This document shows positions 31,670-39,884 of a stretch of 64,000 bases of DNA, piece after piece. Source of the DNA: Cohnella panacarvi Gsoil 349 (GTDB taxonomy: Bacteria > Bacillota > Bacilli > Paenibacillales > Paenibacillaceae); NCBI RefSeq assembly GCF_000515335.1, contig NZ_KI911563.1:2566255-2630254 (forward strand). The letters run 5' to 3'. Within the stretch, counting starts at the first letter, position 1; the number at the start of each line of letters is the position of its first letter. The notes beneath the pieces were generated by a model. That model was given only the letters and a program-made list of their open reading frames with translations, was not told the DNA's origin and ran no database searches. The translations under genes were made by a program, and so were the position numbers.

Positions 31670-32062
31670 CTAGAATCGCTCGAAGCAATCGTAATTTCTC
31701 TGTCTATGGATTAGGCCGTCCTTGAAGTCGAAGACGCAGCAGAAATAGGCTTTCAGCTGCTGACCGGTCTTGAACGCCCCGACGTCCGCCCCGACCTCGG
31801 CCGTCCAGATCACTTCCGTAATCAGCGTATCGCCTGCTTCGTAAGTCCGCTGAATATCGTACTTTTGCGATCTCAGAAGTTTCTTGCCGTTAGGTATGCG
31901 CTGCAGAAGCGTCTCATAGTTGCTTACGACGATGCCGGGAGTGATAAGATTCGGATATTCGGTTTGCTCGATCTCCGGATGCAGCAACGGCTTGAAGTCG
32001 GATTCCGTGACACTGAAAGATTCGATCAACTCGTAAAATCGCTTTACCGTTTCCAGCTTCAT
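31670..32062 (-). CDS. SnoaL/NTF2-like protein
   Basis: 130 residues of the cone-shaped alpha+beta barrel: VKRFYELIESFSVTESDFKP, LLHPEIEQTEYPN, ITEVIWTAEV and the last strand CCVFDFKDGLIHRQRNYDCF. Such proteins are small-molecule isomerases, or have no known activity. ATG 32062 has GGAAGGTG upstream. Own terminator. The function is not assigned. Confidence 0.8.
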   Translation of the reverse strand: MKLETVKRFYELIESFSVTESDFKPLLHPEIEQTEYPNLITPGIVVSNYETLLQRIPNGKKLLRSQKYDIQRTYEAGDTLITEVIWTAEVGADVGAFKTGQQLKAYFCCVFDFKDGLIHRQRNYDCFERF

Positions 32063-32152
32063 GATTACACCTTCCTAGCGTTTTTATTTTTCTGCCAAAA
32101 TAAGTGTATCACGCCAAAACCGTCTACTTTTTAACAATAGTGTGAACTCGTT

Positions 32153-32776
32153 CTATTCTTCCTTGCGGTATCTCTCGATAAAGGTGGCAATGAGTTCGTC
32201 TAATAGGGGCTTAGCCGCCTCCGTGTCTATTCCATGTTGGAATAACGCAGGCCATGTAATCGCGCCCTCGATCATCGCGTAGAATACCTTTGCCGCAAGG
32301 GGCGGATTGTCGATTGCCAGCTTGTTATCCTCGCGAGCGGCCGCAAGCCATTGCATGAATGGTTCATGGGGAGAGGCATATTGGGCCGTAATCCTTCGCG
32401 CATAGTCGATATCCCTAATGAAGACGGAGGTGAGCACTCGCGATAACCCAAGCCTGGAAGGGCTGTTGATCAAGTACATTTCGGCATGCGCGAATGCAGT
32501 CAACTGGTCCTCCAAAGCCCGGGCAGGATCGTATTCGATTCGCTTGAGAGCTTGCTGTTCTTCGAGAAACTTGGCGATAACCCCTTGGAAGAGATTCTCT
32601 TTCGTTCGGAAGTGATTATAGACCGTACGTTTGGACACGCCCGCGATCTCCGCGATCGCATCCATGCTGGCCTGGTCATATCCCATCTCGGCGAACGCCT
32701 GTATGGCTCCGTTCAGAATAGCTTCGCGCTTCTTGCTCGTATCTCTTCTCTTCACCGGCGACGTTGCAGCGTCCAT
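32153..32776 (-). CDS. TetR-family repressor
   Basis: 207 residues. DNA-binding domain KKREAILNGAIQAFAEMGYD then QASMDAIAEIAGVSKRTVYN-HF is classical TetR/AcrR. The C-terminal domain (AEMYLINSPSRLGLSRVL) resembles the AefR-like TetR_C group. It is divergent from the oxidoreductase at 32912, and two inverted repeats lie in the gap, so it very likely represses both itself and that gene. The inducer is unknown. Confidence 0.92.
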   Translation of the reverse strand: MDAATSPVKRRDTSKKREAILNGAIQAFAEMGYDQASMDAIAEIAGVSKRTVYNHFRTKENLFQGVIAKFLEEQQALKRIEYDPARALEDQLTAFAHAEMYLINSPSRLGLSRVLTSVFIRDIDYARRITAQYASPHEPFMQWLAAAREDNKLAIDNPPLAAKVFYAMIEGAITWPALFQHGIDTEAAKPLLDELIATFIERYRKEE

Positions 32777-32810
32777 ATCGTTACAGTCCTCTCATGGTGA
32801 TCTCTATTAA

Positions 32811-32830
32811 ATTACACCGCCCGGTGTAAT
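32811..32830. promoter_or_regulatory. TetR operator 1
   Basis: ATTACACCG-CC-CGGTGTAAT: perfect 9-bp arms, 34 bases from the repressor start codon. Confidence 0.75.
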
Positions 32831-32850
32831 CGTCATTGACTGACTGTTAT

Positions 32851-32869
32851 TTACACTGTACAGTATAAT
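32851..32869. promoter_or_regulatory. TetR operator 2 overlapping the oxidoreductase promoter
   Basis: TTACACTGT-ACAGTATAA is an inverted repeat with one mismatch. It overlaps the -10 TATAAT (32864-32869) of the plus-strand gene. Its half-site TTACAC is shared with operator 1. Confidence 0.65.
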
Positions 32870-32911
32870 TAACGGTTGAAAAATATTCAATACTCGGAAG
32901 GAATGGATCCG

Positions 32912-33850
32912 ATGAAAGCAGTAGTCTGTACCAAATACGGACCTCCGGACGTTCTTCAGCTCAAGGAAGTGAATAAGCCTTCCCCTAAGCGCAATGAAGT
33001 GTGTATTAGAATCTACGCATCGGCGGTAACGGCGAGCGACATCTATATCCGAGGATCGCGGATTCCGCTCCGGTTCTGGTTGCCCATGCGATTAATCTTA
33101 GGCTTCACTAAGCCGAGACAGCCCATCATCGGCATGGTGCTGGCGGGAGAGATCGAATCCGTCGGCCAAGACGTCCGGCAATTCAAGGCAGGAGATCAAG
33201 TCTACGGGGTTACCGGTCTGGGGATGGGCTGTTACGCACAGTACAAATGCATGAGGGAATCGGACTCCATGCGAGGATGCCTTTCGCATAAACCCGCCAA
33301 TATCAGCTTCGAAGAGGCAACGGCCGCCGCATACGGCGGACTTCTGGCGTTGCAGCGCGTGGAAGAGGGTAAGATTCAGCGCGGGCATAAGGTGCTCATA
33401 TACGGGGCATCGGGAACGTCCGGAACAATGGCGGTACAGCTAGCCAAGTATTACGGCGCCGAAGTAACCGCGGTATGCGGCACTCGGAACATGGAGCTCG
33501 TCAAGGGCTTGGGAGCGGATAAAGTAATCGATTATACCAACGACGAAGACGCACGCGCCATCGATCGTTATGACCTTATGCTCGATACGGCGGGCAAGGC
33601 GAAGAGTTCCAGAATCAAAGAGCTATGCAGGCAAGCGCTGAATCCGACAGGCCAATCTATCTCCATCGACGACGGGAAGCTGGAGTTGAAATCGGAGCGT
33701 CTTGCCAAGCTCTCGGCGTTGATCGAAGCCGGATCCATTAAACCGGTAATCGACAGGATTTACCCGATGGATCGAATCGCAGAAGCGCATGAGTACGTGG
33801 AACAAGGCCGGAAGAGAGGCGGGGTCGCCATCACGATCGAACAGGATTAG
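32912..33850 (+). CDS. NAD(P)-dependent oxidoreductase (MDR family) under TetR control
   Basis: 312 residues. It starts MKAVVCTKYGPPDVLQLKEV. NAD(P) loop LIYGASGTSGTMAVQLAKYY, preceded by AAYGGLLALQ. A C-terminal catalytic part ends RKRGGVAITI. No structural zinc Cys cluster is present. It is similar to the 29757-30737 product. ATG 32912 is preceded by GGAAGGA; the open frame to TTG 32876 lies in the leader. Divergent TetR and an operator over the promoter point to induction by a reactive or toxic compound. Confidence 0.88.
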   Translation: MKAVVCTKYGPPDVLQLKEVNKPSPKRNEVCIRIYASAVTASDIYIRGSRIPLRFWLPMRLILGFTKPRQPIIGMVLAGEIESVGQDVRQFKAGDQVYGVTGLGMGCYAQYKCMRESDSMRGCLSHKPANISFEEATAAAYGGLLALQRVEEGKIQRGHKVLIYGASGTSGTMAVQLAKYYGAEVTAVCGTRNMELVKGLGADKVIDYTNDEDARAIDRYDLMLDTAGKAKSSRIKELCRQALNPTGQSISIDDGKLELKSERLAKLSALIEAGSIKPVIDRIYPMDRIAEAHEYVEQGRKRGGVAITIEQD

Positions 33851-34016
33851 GCGTGCCATCGCGAACATCGCTTGCTCAACCGAGTACCATCCGGATCGTC
33901 GAGTGGCAACATATTAAGTTTGACAGGTTGCATTTCCCAATTTGTTCTATAATATATTGTTAAATACTAGTAGATACGGCTGACTTATGTACAGCTGGTA
34001 GGGGGAAACCACGACT

Positions 34017-35873
34017 TTGAGAAGCATAGGTCTTGCCTTACGCCATGCCAAAGCAAATCTCGCGAACAATATGTTCCTGTTCAAATTAGCATGGACCATG
34101 CATCCGCAGCGGGTGCTGGCCGAATTTTTGATTCAAGCCTGCAGACAGGCTACGAACGTGTTCTTCGCGGTGTACTTCATGAAATACATCATTGAATCTA
34201 TCTCATTGGAAAGAGAGTTTCGGCAAGTCGCCCTATTCATCGTCATTACATTGGCCGTGATGCTCGTATTAAGCTTGCTGGACAACTGGTATGAGCAGCG
34301 ATTCAAGCCGCTCAGCGATCTCACTCTGTACGAGAAGCTGTACCTCGTCTTATTCCGCAAAGCTTCATCCGTCGAACTAAAGTGCTTCGAAGACCATGAG
34401 TTCTATAACAAATACACGAAAGCCATTCAAGAAGCCGATCAGCGGATCGGCGCCGTACTGGACAGCCTTTCCAGAATCCTGTTCTCCATACTCGCGACGA
34501 TCGGCATATTCGCCGTCATGTACGCCATCGATCCTTGGGTCGTATGGTTCGCGTTGTTCCCGATTATCGGCAACTTTTACTTCGGCAAGAAACTTAACCG
34601 CCTCCAATTCCAGCAGAATAACGAGTGGGTGCCTTACCAAAGGAAGATGGATTACGTAAACCGCGTCATCTATCTATCCCATTACGCCAAGGAGATCCGC
34701 CTATCCCGAATTTTCTCCGTCCTGAAGAACACCTACCAGGAGGGTTATGCCGGCGTCATCTCCGTCGTTCATAAATACCGGGTCAAAGCCGGCATTATCT
34801 CTTTCTTCAAAATCTTCCTTACCTTCACGCTCATCTTTCAAGGCGTTCTGCTGTATGGCGCTTATCTGGCTATCGTCCAGCAGTCGATATCCATCAGTTC
34901 CTTCGTCGTGCTTGGAACGGCGATGGTCAGCGGAGCATGGTCGCTCATCCGAATGTCGGACAGCGTCGTGGAGATCAACAAGAACGGCATCTACATCGAC
35001 AACCTGAAATCGTTTCTGAATTATGAATCCGAAATCCGGGAAGACGATGGGCAAGACAAACCGAACGCGCCGCCGCTGCGGCAGTTAGCGTTCCGACAGC
35101 TTCATTTTACTTATGAGGGTGCGGCTAAAGCTTCTCTGTCCGACATCTCGATTGAAGTGAGCAAAAACGAGAAAATCGCGCTTGTCGGGCACAATGGAGC
35201 GGGCAAATCGACGTTAATCAAGCTCATGATGCGATTGTACGATCCGACCGAGGGCGAAATCGCGTTAAACGGCCGCAATATTAAAGACTTTGATCTCATG
35301 TCCTATCGTTCCTTGTATGGAACCGTATTCCAGGACTTTAAGATCTTCTCGATGACGATTGCCGAAAACGTGCTGATGCGCGAGGTTGCGAACGAAGAGG
35401 ATCGCGAGCTCGTCGTGGAAGCGCTCAAGAAGAGCAGAATATACGATAAAGTGGCCGCGCTCCCCCGCGGCATCGATACGATGCTGACGAAGGAGTTCGA
35501 CGACGAAGGAGTCGTTCTGTCCGGCGGGGAGTATCAGAAGATCGCGATCGCGCGTATTTTCGCGCAGCCTGCCGAAATCCTTATTCTCGACGAGCCTACG
35601 AGCGCATTGGATCCGATTGCGGAGTACGAGATTTTCGAGAGCATGATCGAAGCGTGCGAGGACAAAGCCGTCGTCATTATATCGCATCGCATGTCGTCCG
35701 CTATGCTGGCCGATCGGATTTACTTCATGGAGGACGGCAGCATTCAGGAGGCGGGCACGCACGCGGAATTGATGCAGCGGCAAGGAAAGTATGCGGAGCT
35801 GTTCATGAAGCAGGCCGAGAAGTACGTGGATCAAGAAGAGCTCTCAGAGGCGGTGAGTCAACGTGAAGGCTAG
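34017..35873 (+). CDS. ABC exporter subunit 1 (permease-ATPase)
   Basis: 618 residues: six membrane helices (about 25-330), then an ATPase. Walker A is VGHNGAGKSTLIKL, signature LSGGEYQKIAIAR, Walker B ILILDEPTSALDP, switch His IISHRMSS. It starts with TTG 34017 after an AGGGGG site; no better start exists. A TATAAT at about 33950 is the probable -10. Its end overlaps the next gene, so the two make a heterodimeric exporter. No peptide, lantibiotic or regulator gene adjoins, so the cargo is unknown. Confidence 0.88.
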   Translation: MRSIGLALRHAKANLANNMFLFKLAWTMHPQRVLAEFLIQACRQATNVFFAVYFMKYIIESISLEREFRQVALFIVITLAVMLVLSLLDNWYEQRFKPLSDLTLYEKLYLVLFRKASSVELKCFEDHEFYNKYTKAIQEADQRIGAVLDSLSRILFSILATIGIFAVMYAIDPWVVWFALFPIIGNFYFGKKLNRLQFQQNNEWVPYQRKMDYVNRVIYLSHYAKEIRLSRIFSVLKNTYQEGYAGVISVVHKYRVKAGIISFFKIFLTFTLIFQGVLLYGAYLAIVQQSISISSFVVLGTAMVSGAWSLIRMSDSVVEINKNGIYIDNLKSFLNYESEIREDDGQDKPNAPPLRQLAFRQLHFTYEGAAKASLSDISIEVSKNEKIALVGHNGAGKSTLIKLMMRLYDPTEGEIALNGRNIKDFDLMSYRSLYGTVFQDFKIFSMTIAENVLMREVANEEDRELVVEALKKSRIYDKVAALPRGIDTMLTKEFDDEGVVLSGGEYQKIAIARIFAQPAEILILDEPTSALDPIAEYEIFESMIEACEDKAVVIISHRMSSAMLADRIYFMEDGSIQEAGTHAELMQRQGKYAELFMKQAEKYVDQEELSEAVSQREG

Positions 35874-37683
35874 CAAGCATAGCTTTGCGCGGGTCGTTCA
35901 GAATAACTGGTTTATTCTGAAATACGGACTGCGCTATTCGCGCAAATATATTCTTTTTGCCTGTTTGTATGCAAGCTTGCAGGAGATCGAAATTTTCCTC
36001 GAGCATGTCATTCTCATCAAGTTCGTATTCGACAGCGTGCAGTTCGGCACTTCTTTCTCTACCGTTGCCCTCTATATCGGACTGATGACTGTATTCATCG
36101 CCGGATGCTTCGTGCTGGACAGCATTTATTATCAGAGCGTCGAGCCGAAGGGCAAGGAGCTGCTTTATCGAAAGATTAGAATGGAGCTGTACGAGAAAGC
36201 GGTTCGGACGGACCTGAGCAATTATGATGATCCTGTTTATTATAACGAATACGTATGGAGCGCCAACGACGCGCGCAATCGAATCGATGCCACGATCAAC
36301 AACATCAGAAACTTGTGCAAAGCGATCACGGTCATCGTGACCTCCGTCAGCTTCTTCTTGTTCGTCGACAAGCTCGGTCTGCTGTTCGTCCTCGTATCGT
36401 TCGTCTCAACCTTGATCGTCAGCATGATCGTCAATAAAATCAGGTTCAAAATGAGAATGGAGCTTAACGAGAAGGACCGCAAACGCATCTATTTGAAGCG
36501 CTTGTTCTATATGGCCGATTATGCGAAAGAGATGAGACTGTACGCCATTAGGGAGAAGTTTTTTCGGGAGTTCTCGGACACCCATAAAGAGATGCACGAT
36601 ATCGTGCGCAAGCATTCGAAGAAGCAGTTCTGGCTGAACTTCACCTCCGACTACTTTTTCAAAGAGTTGATCTTCGGCGGGCTGTACCTTGCTTATGTTG
36701 CCTACATGGCGCTAGTAAAGGGAGCACTAAGCTACGGAAGCGCGATTACGTTGATGGGATCGTCAAGGCGTCTCAGAAATAATATGCAATTCCTGACGTC
36801 GCTCATCAGCGAGATGCAAGAGAACAGCTTGTATATCGAGAAATTAAGAAGTTTCCTGGAACAGGAGAATGCGCTTCAAGAGACGAAAGATCCATTGACC
36901 GTGCCCGACCGGTTTACGGGACTAGAGCTGCGGCAGGTATCTTTCCAATATAGCGAATCCGGGTCTCCCATCCTTCGGGACGTCGATCTGCGCATCCGTC
37001 CGGGAGAGAAAATCGCGATCGTCGGCTACAACGGCGCCGGCAAAACGACTTTGACGAAGCTGATCATGCGGCTATACGATCCGAGCGCCGGCGAAATTCG
37101 ATTAAACGGCGTTCTTATCGATATGTATAAGCTGGATGAATACCGAATGAAGATCAGTTCCGTATTCCAGGATCATCAGTTGTTCGCGGCCGCCCTATCC
37201 GAGAATGTCGTGATGAATGCGGTTTCCCCCAGCGATCCCGACTCGATTAGGCAAGCGCTCGAGAAAAGCGGATTCGGCGATAGGCTGCGGGATTTGCCTC
37301 TTGGGATCGATTCTGCCATAACCAGGGAATTTAATGAATCGGGGATCGAGCTTTCAGGGGGAGAAGCGCAGAAGGTGGCGATCTCCAGGGTATTCGCTAA
37401 GCCGACGCTGCTCATTCTCTTAGATGAGCCCTCCAGCGCGCTGGACCCGATGAGCGAATATCATCTGAACCAGGTCATGCTCGAGAAAGCGGAGAACCGG
37501 CCGATCCTGTTCATCTCCCACCGCCTGTCGACGACCAAGATGGTCGACCGCATCTTCATGATGGAGAACGGCCGCATCATCGAACAAGGCTCGCACGAGG
37601 AGCTTATGAGACTGAATGGGAAATACGCGCACATGTTTACCTTGCAGGCTTCCCGGTACCGCGTCGTCGCCGGAGCGAAATAA
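35863..37683 (+). CDS. ABC exporter subunit 2 (permease-ATPase)
   Basis: 606 residues, same architecture as the upstream protein. Walker A VGYNGAGKTTLTKL, Q-loop SSVFQDHQLFAAAL, signature LSGGEAQKVAISR, Walker B LLILLDEPSSALDP, switch His FISHRLSTTKM. Starts at GTG 35863 inside the end of the first gene (11-base overlap). All nucleotide-site motifs look usable in both subunits. A good terminator follows, closing the two-gene unit. Confidence 0.88.
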   Translation: MKASKHSFARVVQNNWFILKYGLRYSRKYILFACLYASLQEIEIFLEHVILIKFVFDSVQFGTSFSTVALYIGLMTVFIAGCFVLDSIYYQSVEPKGKELLYRKIRMELYEKAVRTDLSNYDDPVYYNEYVWSANDARNRIDATINNIRNLCKAITVIVTSVSFFLFVDKLGLLFVLVSFVSTLIVSMIVNKIRFKMRMELNEKDRKRIYLKRLFYMADYAKEMRLYAIREKFFREFSDTHKEMHDIVRKHSKKQFWLNFTSDYFFKELIFGGLYLAYVAYMALVKGALSYGSAITLMGSSRRLRNNMQFLTSLISEMQENSLYIEKLRSFLEQENALQETKDPLTVPDRFTGLELRQVSFQYSESGSPILRDVDLRIRPGEKIAIVGYNGAGKTTLTKLIMRLYDPSAGEIRLNGVLIDMYKLDEYRMKISSVFQDHQLFAAALSENVVMNAVSPSDPDSIRQALEKSGFGDRLRDLPLGIDSAITREFNESGIELSGGEAQKVAISRVFAKPTLLILLDEPSSALDPMSEYHLNQVMLEKAENRPILFISHRLSTTKMVDRIFMMENGRIIEQGSHEELMRLNGKYAHMFTLQASRYRVVAGAK

Positions 37684-37688
37684 AACGA

Positions 37689-37722
37689 AAAGCCCGCCTC
37701 AGGGATGCCCGAGGCGGGCTTT
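37689..37722 (+). terminator. Terminator of the ABC exporter operon
   Basis: AAAGCCCGCCTC / GAGGCGGGCTTT perfect 12-bp arms with a 10-base loop. Confidence 0.85.
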
Positions 37723-37844
37723 CGCGGTTTCTACGGCGTCGCTGCTGAAATCCCCGACCGGGGCCAAATCCGTCAAAACTCGCATTTTCTACCCAACTAA
37801 CTGCACTCCCCGTACCGTTTAAAGGTCAGGAGAATTCCGTAAGC

Positions 37845-37872
37845 GTCCCTCGGTCGAATCGACCTTTGGGAC
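37845..37872 (-). terminator. Hairpin after sugar cluster B, possible terminator
   Basis: GTCCC plus GGTCG pair with CGACC plus GGGAC, 36 bases beyond the LplC stop on the minus strand. There is no clear T run, so termination is uncertain. Confidence 0.4.
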
Positions 37873-37908
37873 AGCCTCTCCTTGCGTAATCGGTTAGTCC
37901 CGTTCGTC

Positions 37909-38832
37909 CTACTCCTTCACGCTTCCGAGCTGCAGCCCCGCTACGAAATGCCGCTGCAGGAACGGGTATACGAGCAATATCGGCACCGATGCGACCATCG
38001 TGATGGCGGCTCGGATCGATAGCGGCGTAATCATCGTTGCGGTATCCTTGGCCGCCGTAGACGATATGTTCGGATTGGCGTTGGAGTTCACCGTCGAAGA
38101 CAGCAGCCTGATCAGTTCGTATTGAAGCGTGCTCAGGTTCTCCCTGGACGATGCGAATATGAACGTGTCGAACCACGTATTCCATTGGCCGACGGCCGTG
38201 AAGAGCGCGATTGTGGCGAGCACGGGCGCGCACAGCGGCAGAATGACGCTTACGAACACCCGGAAGTCGCTTCCGCCGTCGATCTTGGCCGACTCGACCA
38301 AGCTTTCCGGCAGCGTATGAATATACGTGCGGACCACCAGCATGTTGAATGCGCTGATCAACCCCGCTCCGGCACCGGGAAACAGAATATAGACGAGGAA
38401 CGTATTGAGCAGGTGCAGATCCTTGATCAAGAAATACGAAGGAATGAGGCCCGCGCTGAAGTACATCGTCAGTACGAAGATGACCGTAACGAATTTGCGG
38501 TACATGAACTCTCTGCGGCTGATCGTATACGCGAGCATGGCGGTCAGGAACACGCCGAATACCGTGCCGACGACGGTCCGGGCGACGGACACCCAGAACG
38601 CATGGAACACTCTCCCGTCCTGGAAAACCGCGTCGTAATTTTTGAACGTCCATTCCCGCGGCCATACGTAGATGCCTCCGCGCGTCGTGTCGAGGCCCGC
38701 ATTGAACGAGACTGCCAGCGTGTTGAGGAACGGATATAACGTGACGACCGCCACGAACAGCATGAACAAATAATTGAACGAATGAAACACGAACGGCTCC
38801 GATTTGAATCTTCTTCTTAGCGTCGTTTGCAT
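37909..38832 (-). CDS. LplC-type sugar ABC transporter permease (cluster B)
   Basis: 307 residues, inner membrane. Segments such as YLFMLFVAVVTLYPFLNTLA, EAA-type loop LVESAKIDGGSDFRVFVSVI, and diagnostic C-terminus PFLQRHFVAGLQLGSVKE. ATG 38832 has AAGGGGG upstream; an open extension to 38892 overlaps LplB and is ignored. It is the last gene of cluster B and partners LplB and the lipoprotein. Confidence 0.93.
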   Translation of the reverse strand: MQTTLRRRFKSEPFVFHSFNYLFMLFVAVVTLYPFLNTLAVSFNAGLDTTRGGIYVWPREWTFKNYDAVFQDGRVFHAFWVSVARTVVGTVFGVFLTAMLAYTISRREFMYRKFVTVIFVLTMYFSAGLIPSYFLIKDLHLLNTFLVYILFPGAGAGLISAFNMLVVRTYIHTLPESLVESAKIDGGSDFRVFVSVILPLCAPVLATIALFTAVGQWNTWFDTFIFASSRENLSTLQYELIRLLSSTVNSNANPNISSTAAKDTATMITPLSIRAAITMVASVPILLVYPFLQRHFVAGLQLGSVKE

Positions 38833-38843
38833 ACGGAGCCCCC

Positions 38844-39812
38844 TTAGACGAGCCGCTCTTCGCCGAGACGCTTGGCGATGAGGTTCGCGCAATATAACAG
38901 AATAATGCTAACGACGGTTTTGAAGATGCCCGCCGCGACGCCTAGCGAATAGTTCCCGATTCGAAGACCGTACTTCAGGACGAAGATGTCGATCGTCTCC
39001 GAGTAATCGAGCACTTGTCCGTTCCCTAGGAAGTATTGGATCTCGAAGCCGCCGCCGTTCAGAATCCAACCGATGTTGAGAATCAGCAGGATGACGATAA
39101 CCGGCCGAATGCCCGGCAGCGTCACGTTCCATATTTTGCGATAGCGTCCCGCCCCGTCCATCTCCGCCGCCTCATACAAGGACGGATCGACGGAGGCGAT
39201 AGCCGCCAGGTAGATGATCGTGTTCCACCCGACTTCCTTCCACACGTTGGTAGCGCCGACGATTCCCCAGAAGTACTTGCCTTCGCTTAGCCACACGATC
39301 GGTTCGTCTATGAGATGCAGCTTCACCAGCACGATATTGACGATGCCGCCTTCGGTGGATAACGACATCGAGACGAGGCCGGTTACGATAATCCAGGACA
39401 GAAAGTGGGGAAGATACGAGATCGTCTGAATGATCCGCTTGATGCCGGTTTTCTTGATTTCGTTGAGCAGCAGCGCCAGGCCGATCGCCGTAACGAATCC
39501 GAGCACGAGCGATATGACGCTCATGGCTATCGTATTGCGGAGCACCCGGGTAAAGCCTTCGTCCATGAGCAGGAACCGGAATTGATCGAATCCGACCCAC
39601 TTCTGATCGAAGATGGAGAAGCCGGGCTTGTATTGCTGGAACGCCATCATCCAGCCCCAGATGGGACCGTAGGCGAAGATAACGACGTAGATCACCATCG
39701 GTAAAGACATGAGTATCAATTGCCGCTGGCGGAACATCTTTCTCCAGTACGGTTCGGTCCGCCGAGCGGGCTGAGAGGATGGTTCAGCCTTATGGACCAC
39801 TTGCTGCGGCAT
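38844..39812 (-). CDS. LplB-type sugar ABC transporter permease (cluster B)
   Basis: 322 residues, six membrane segments with an N-terminal basic tail (KMFRQRQLILMSLPMVIYVV). LplB-type element GWMMAFQQYKPGFSIFDQKW and EAA loop LYEAAEMDGAGRYRKIWNVT. Starts ATG 39812 with AGGAGGCGG upstream. The 72-base gap to the lipoprotein gene holds a strong stem-loop that could set the ratio of binding protein to permease. The cognate ATPase is presumably encoded elsewhere. Confidence 0.93.
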   Translation of the reverse strand: MPQQVVHKAEPSSQPARRTEPYWRKMFRQRQLILMSLPMVIYVVIFAYGPIWGWMMAFQQYKPGFSIFDQKWVGFDQFRFLLMDEGFTRVLRNTIAMSVISLVLGFVTAIGLALLLNEIKKTGIKRIIQTISYLPHFLSWIIVTGLVSMSLSTEGGIVNIVLVKLHLIDEPIVWLSEGKYFWGIVGATNVWKEVGWNTIIYLAAIASVDPSLYEAAEMDGAGRYRKIWNVTLPGIRPVIVILLILNIGWILNGGGFEIQYFLGNGQVLDYSETIDIFVLKYGLRIGNYSLGVAAGIFKTVVSIILLYCANLIAKRLGEERLV

Positions 39813-39836
39813 CGGTTCCGCCTCCTATCACGGGAC

Positions 39837-39874
39837 GAGCGGAAGGCTGGAATACGATCTCCAACCTCCCGCTC
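39837..39874 (-). promoter_or_regulatory. Intercistronic stem-loop between lipoprotein and permease genes
   Basis: GAGCGGAAGGCTGGA / TCCAACCTCCCGCTC, a nearly perfect 15-bp stem with no T run. Such hairpins stabilise the upstream highly expressed binding-protein message in sugar operons; this role is inferred. Confidence 0.6.
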
Positions 39875-39884
39875 CTCCTTCGCC

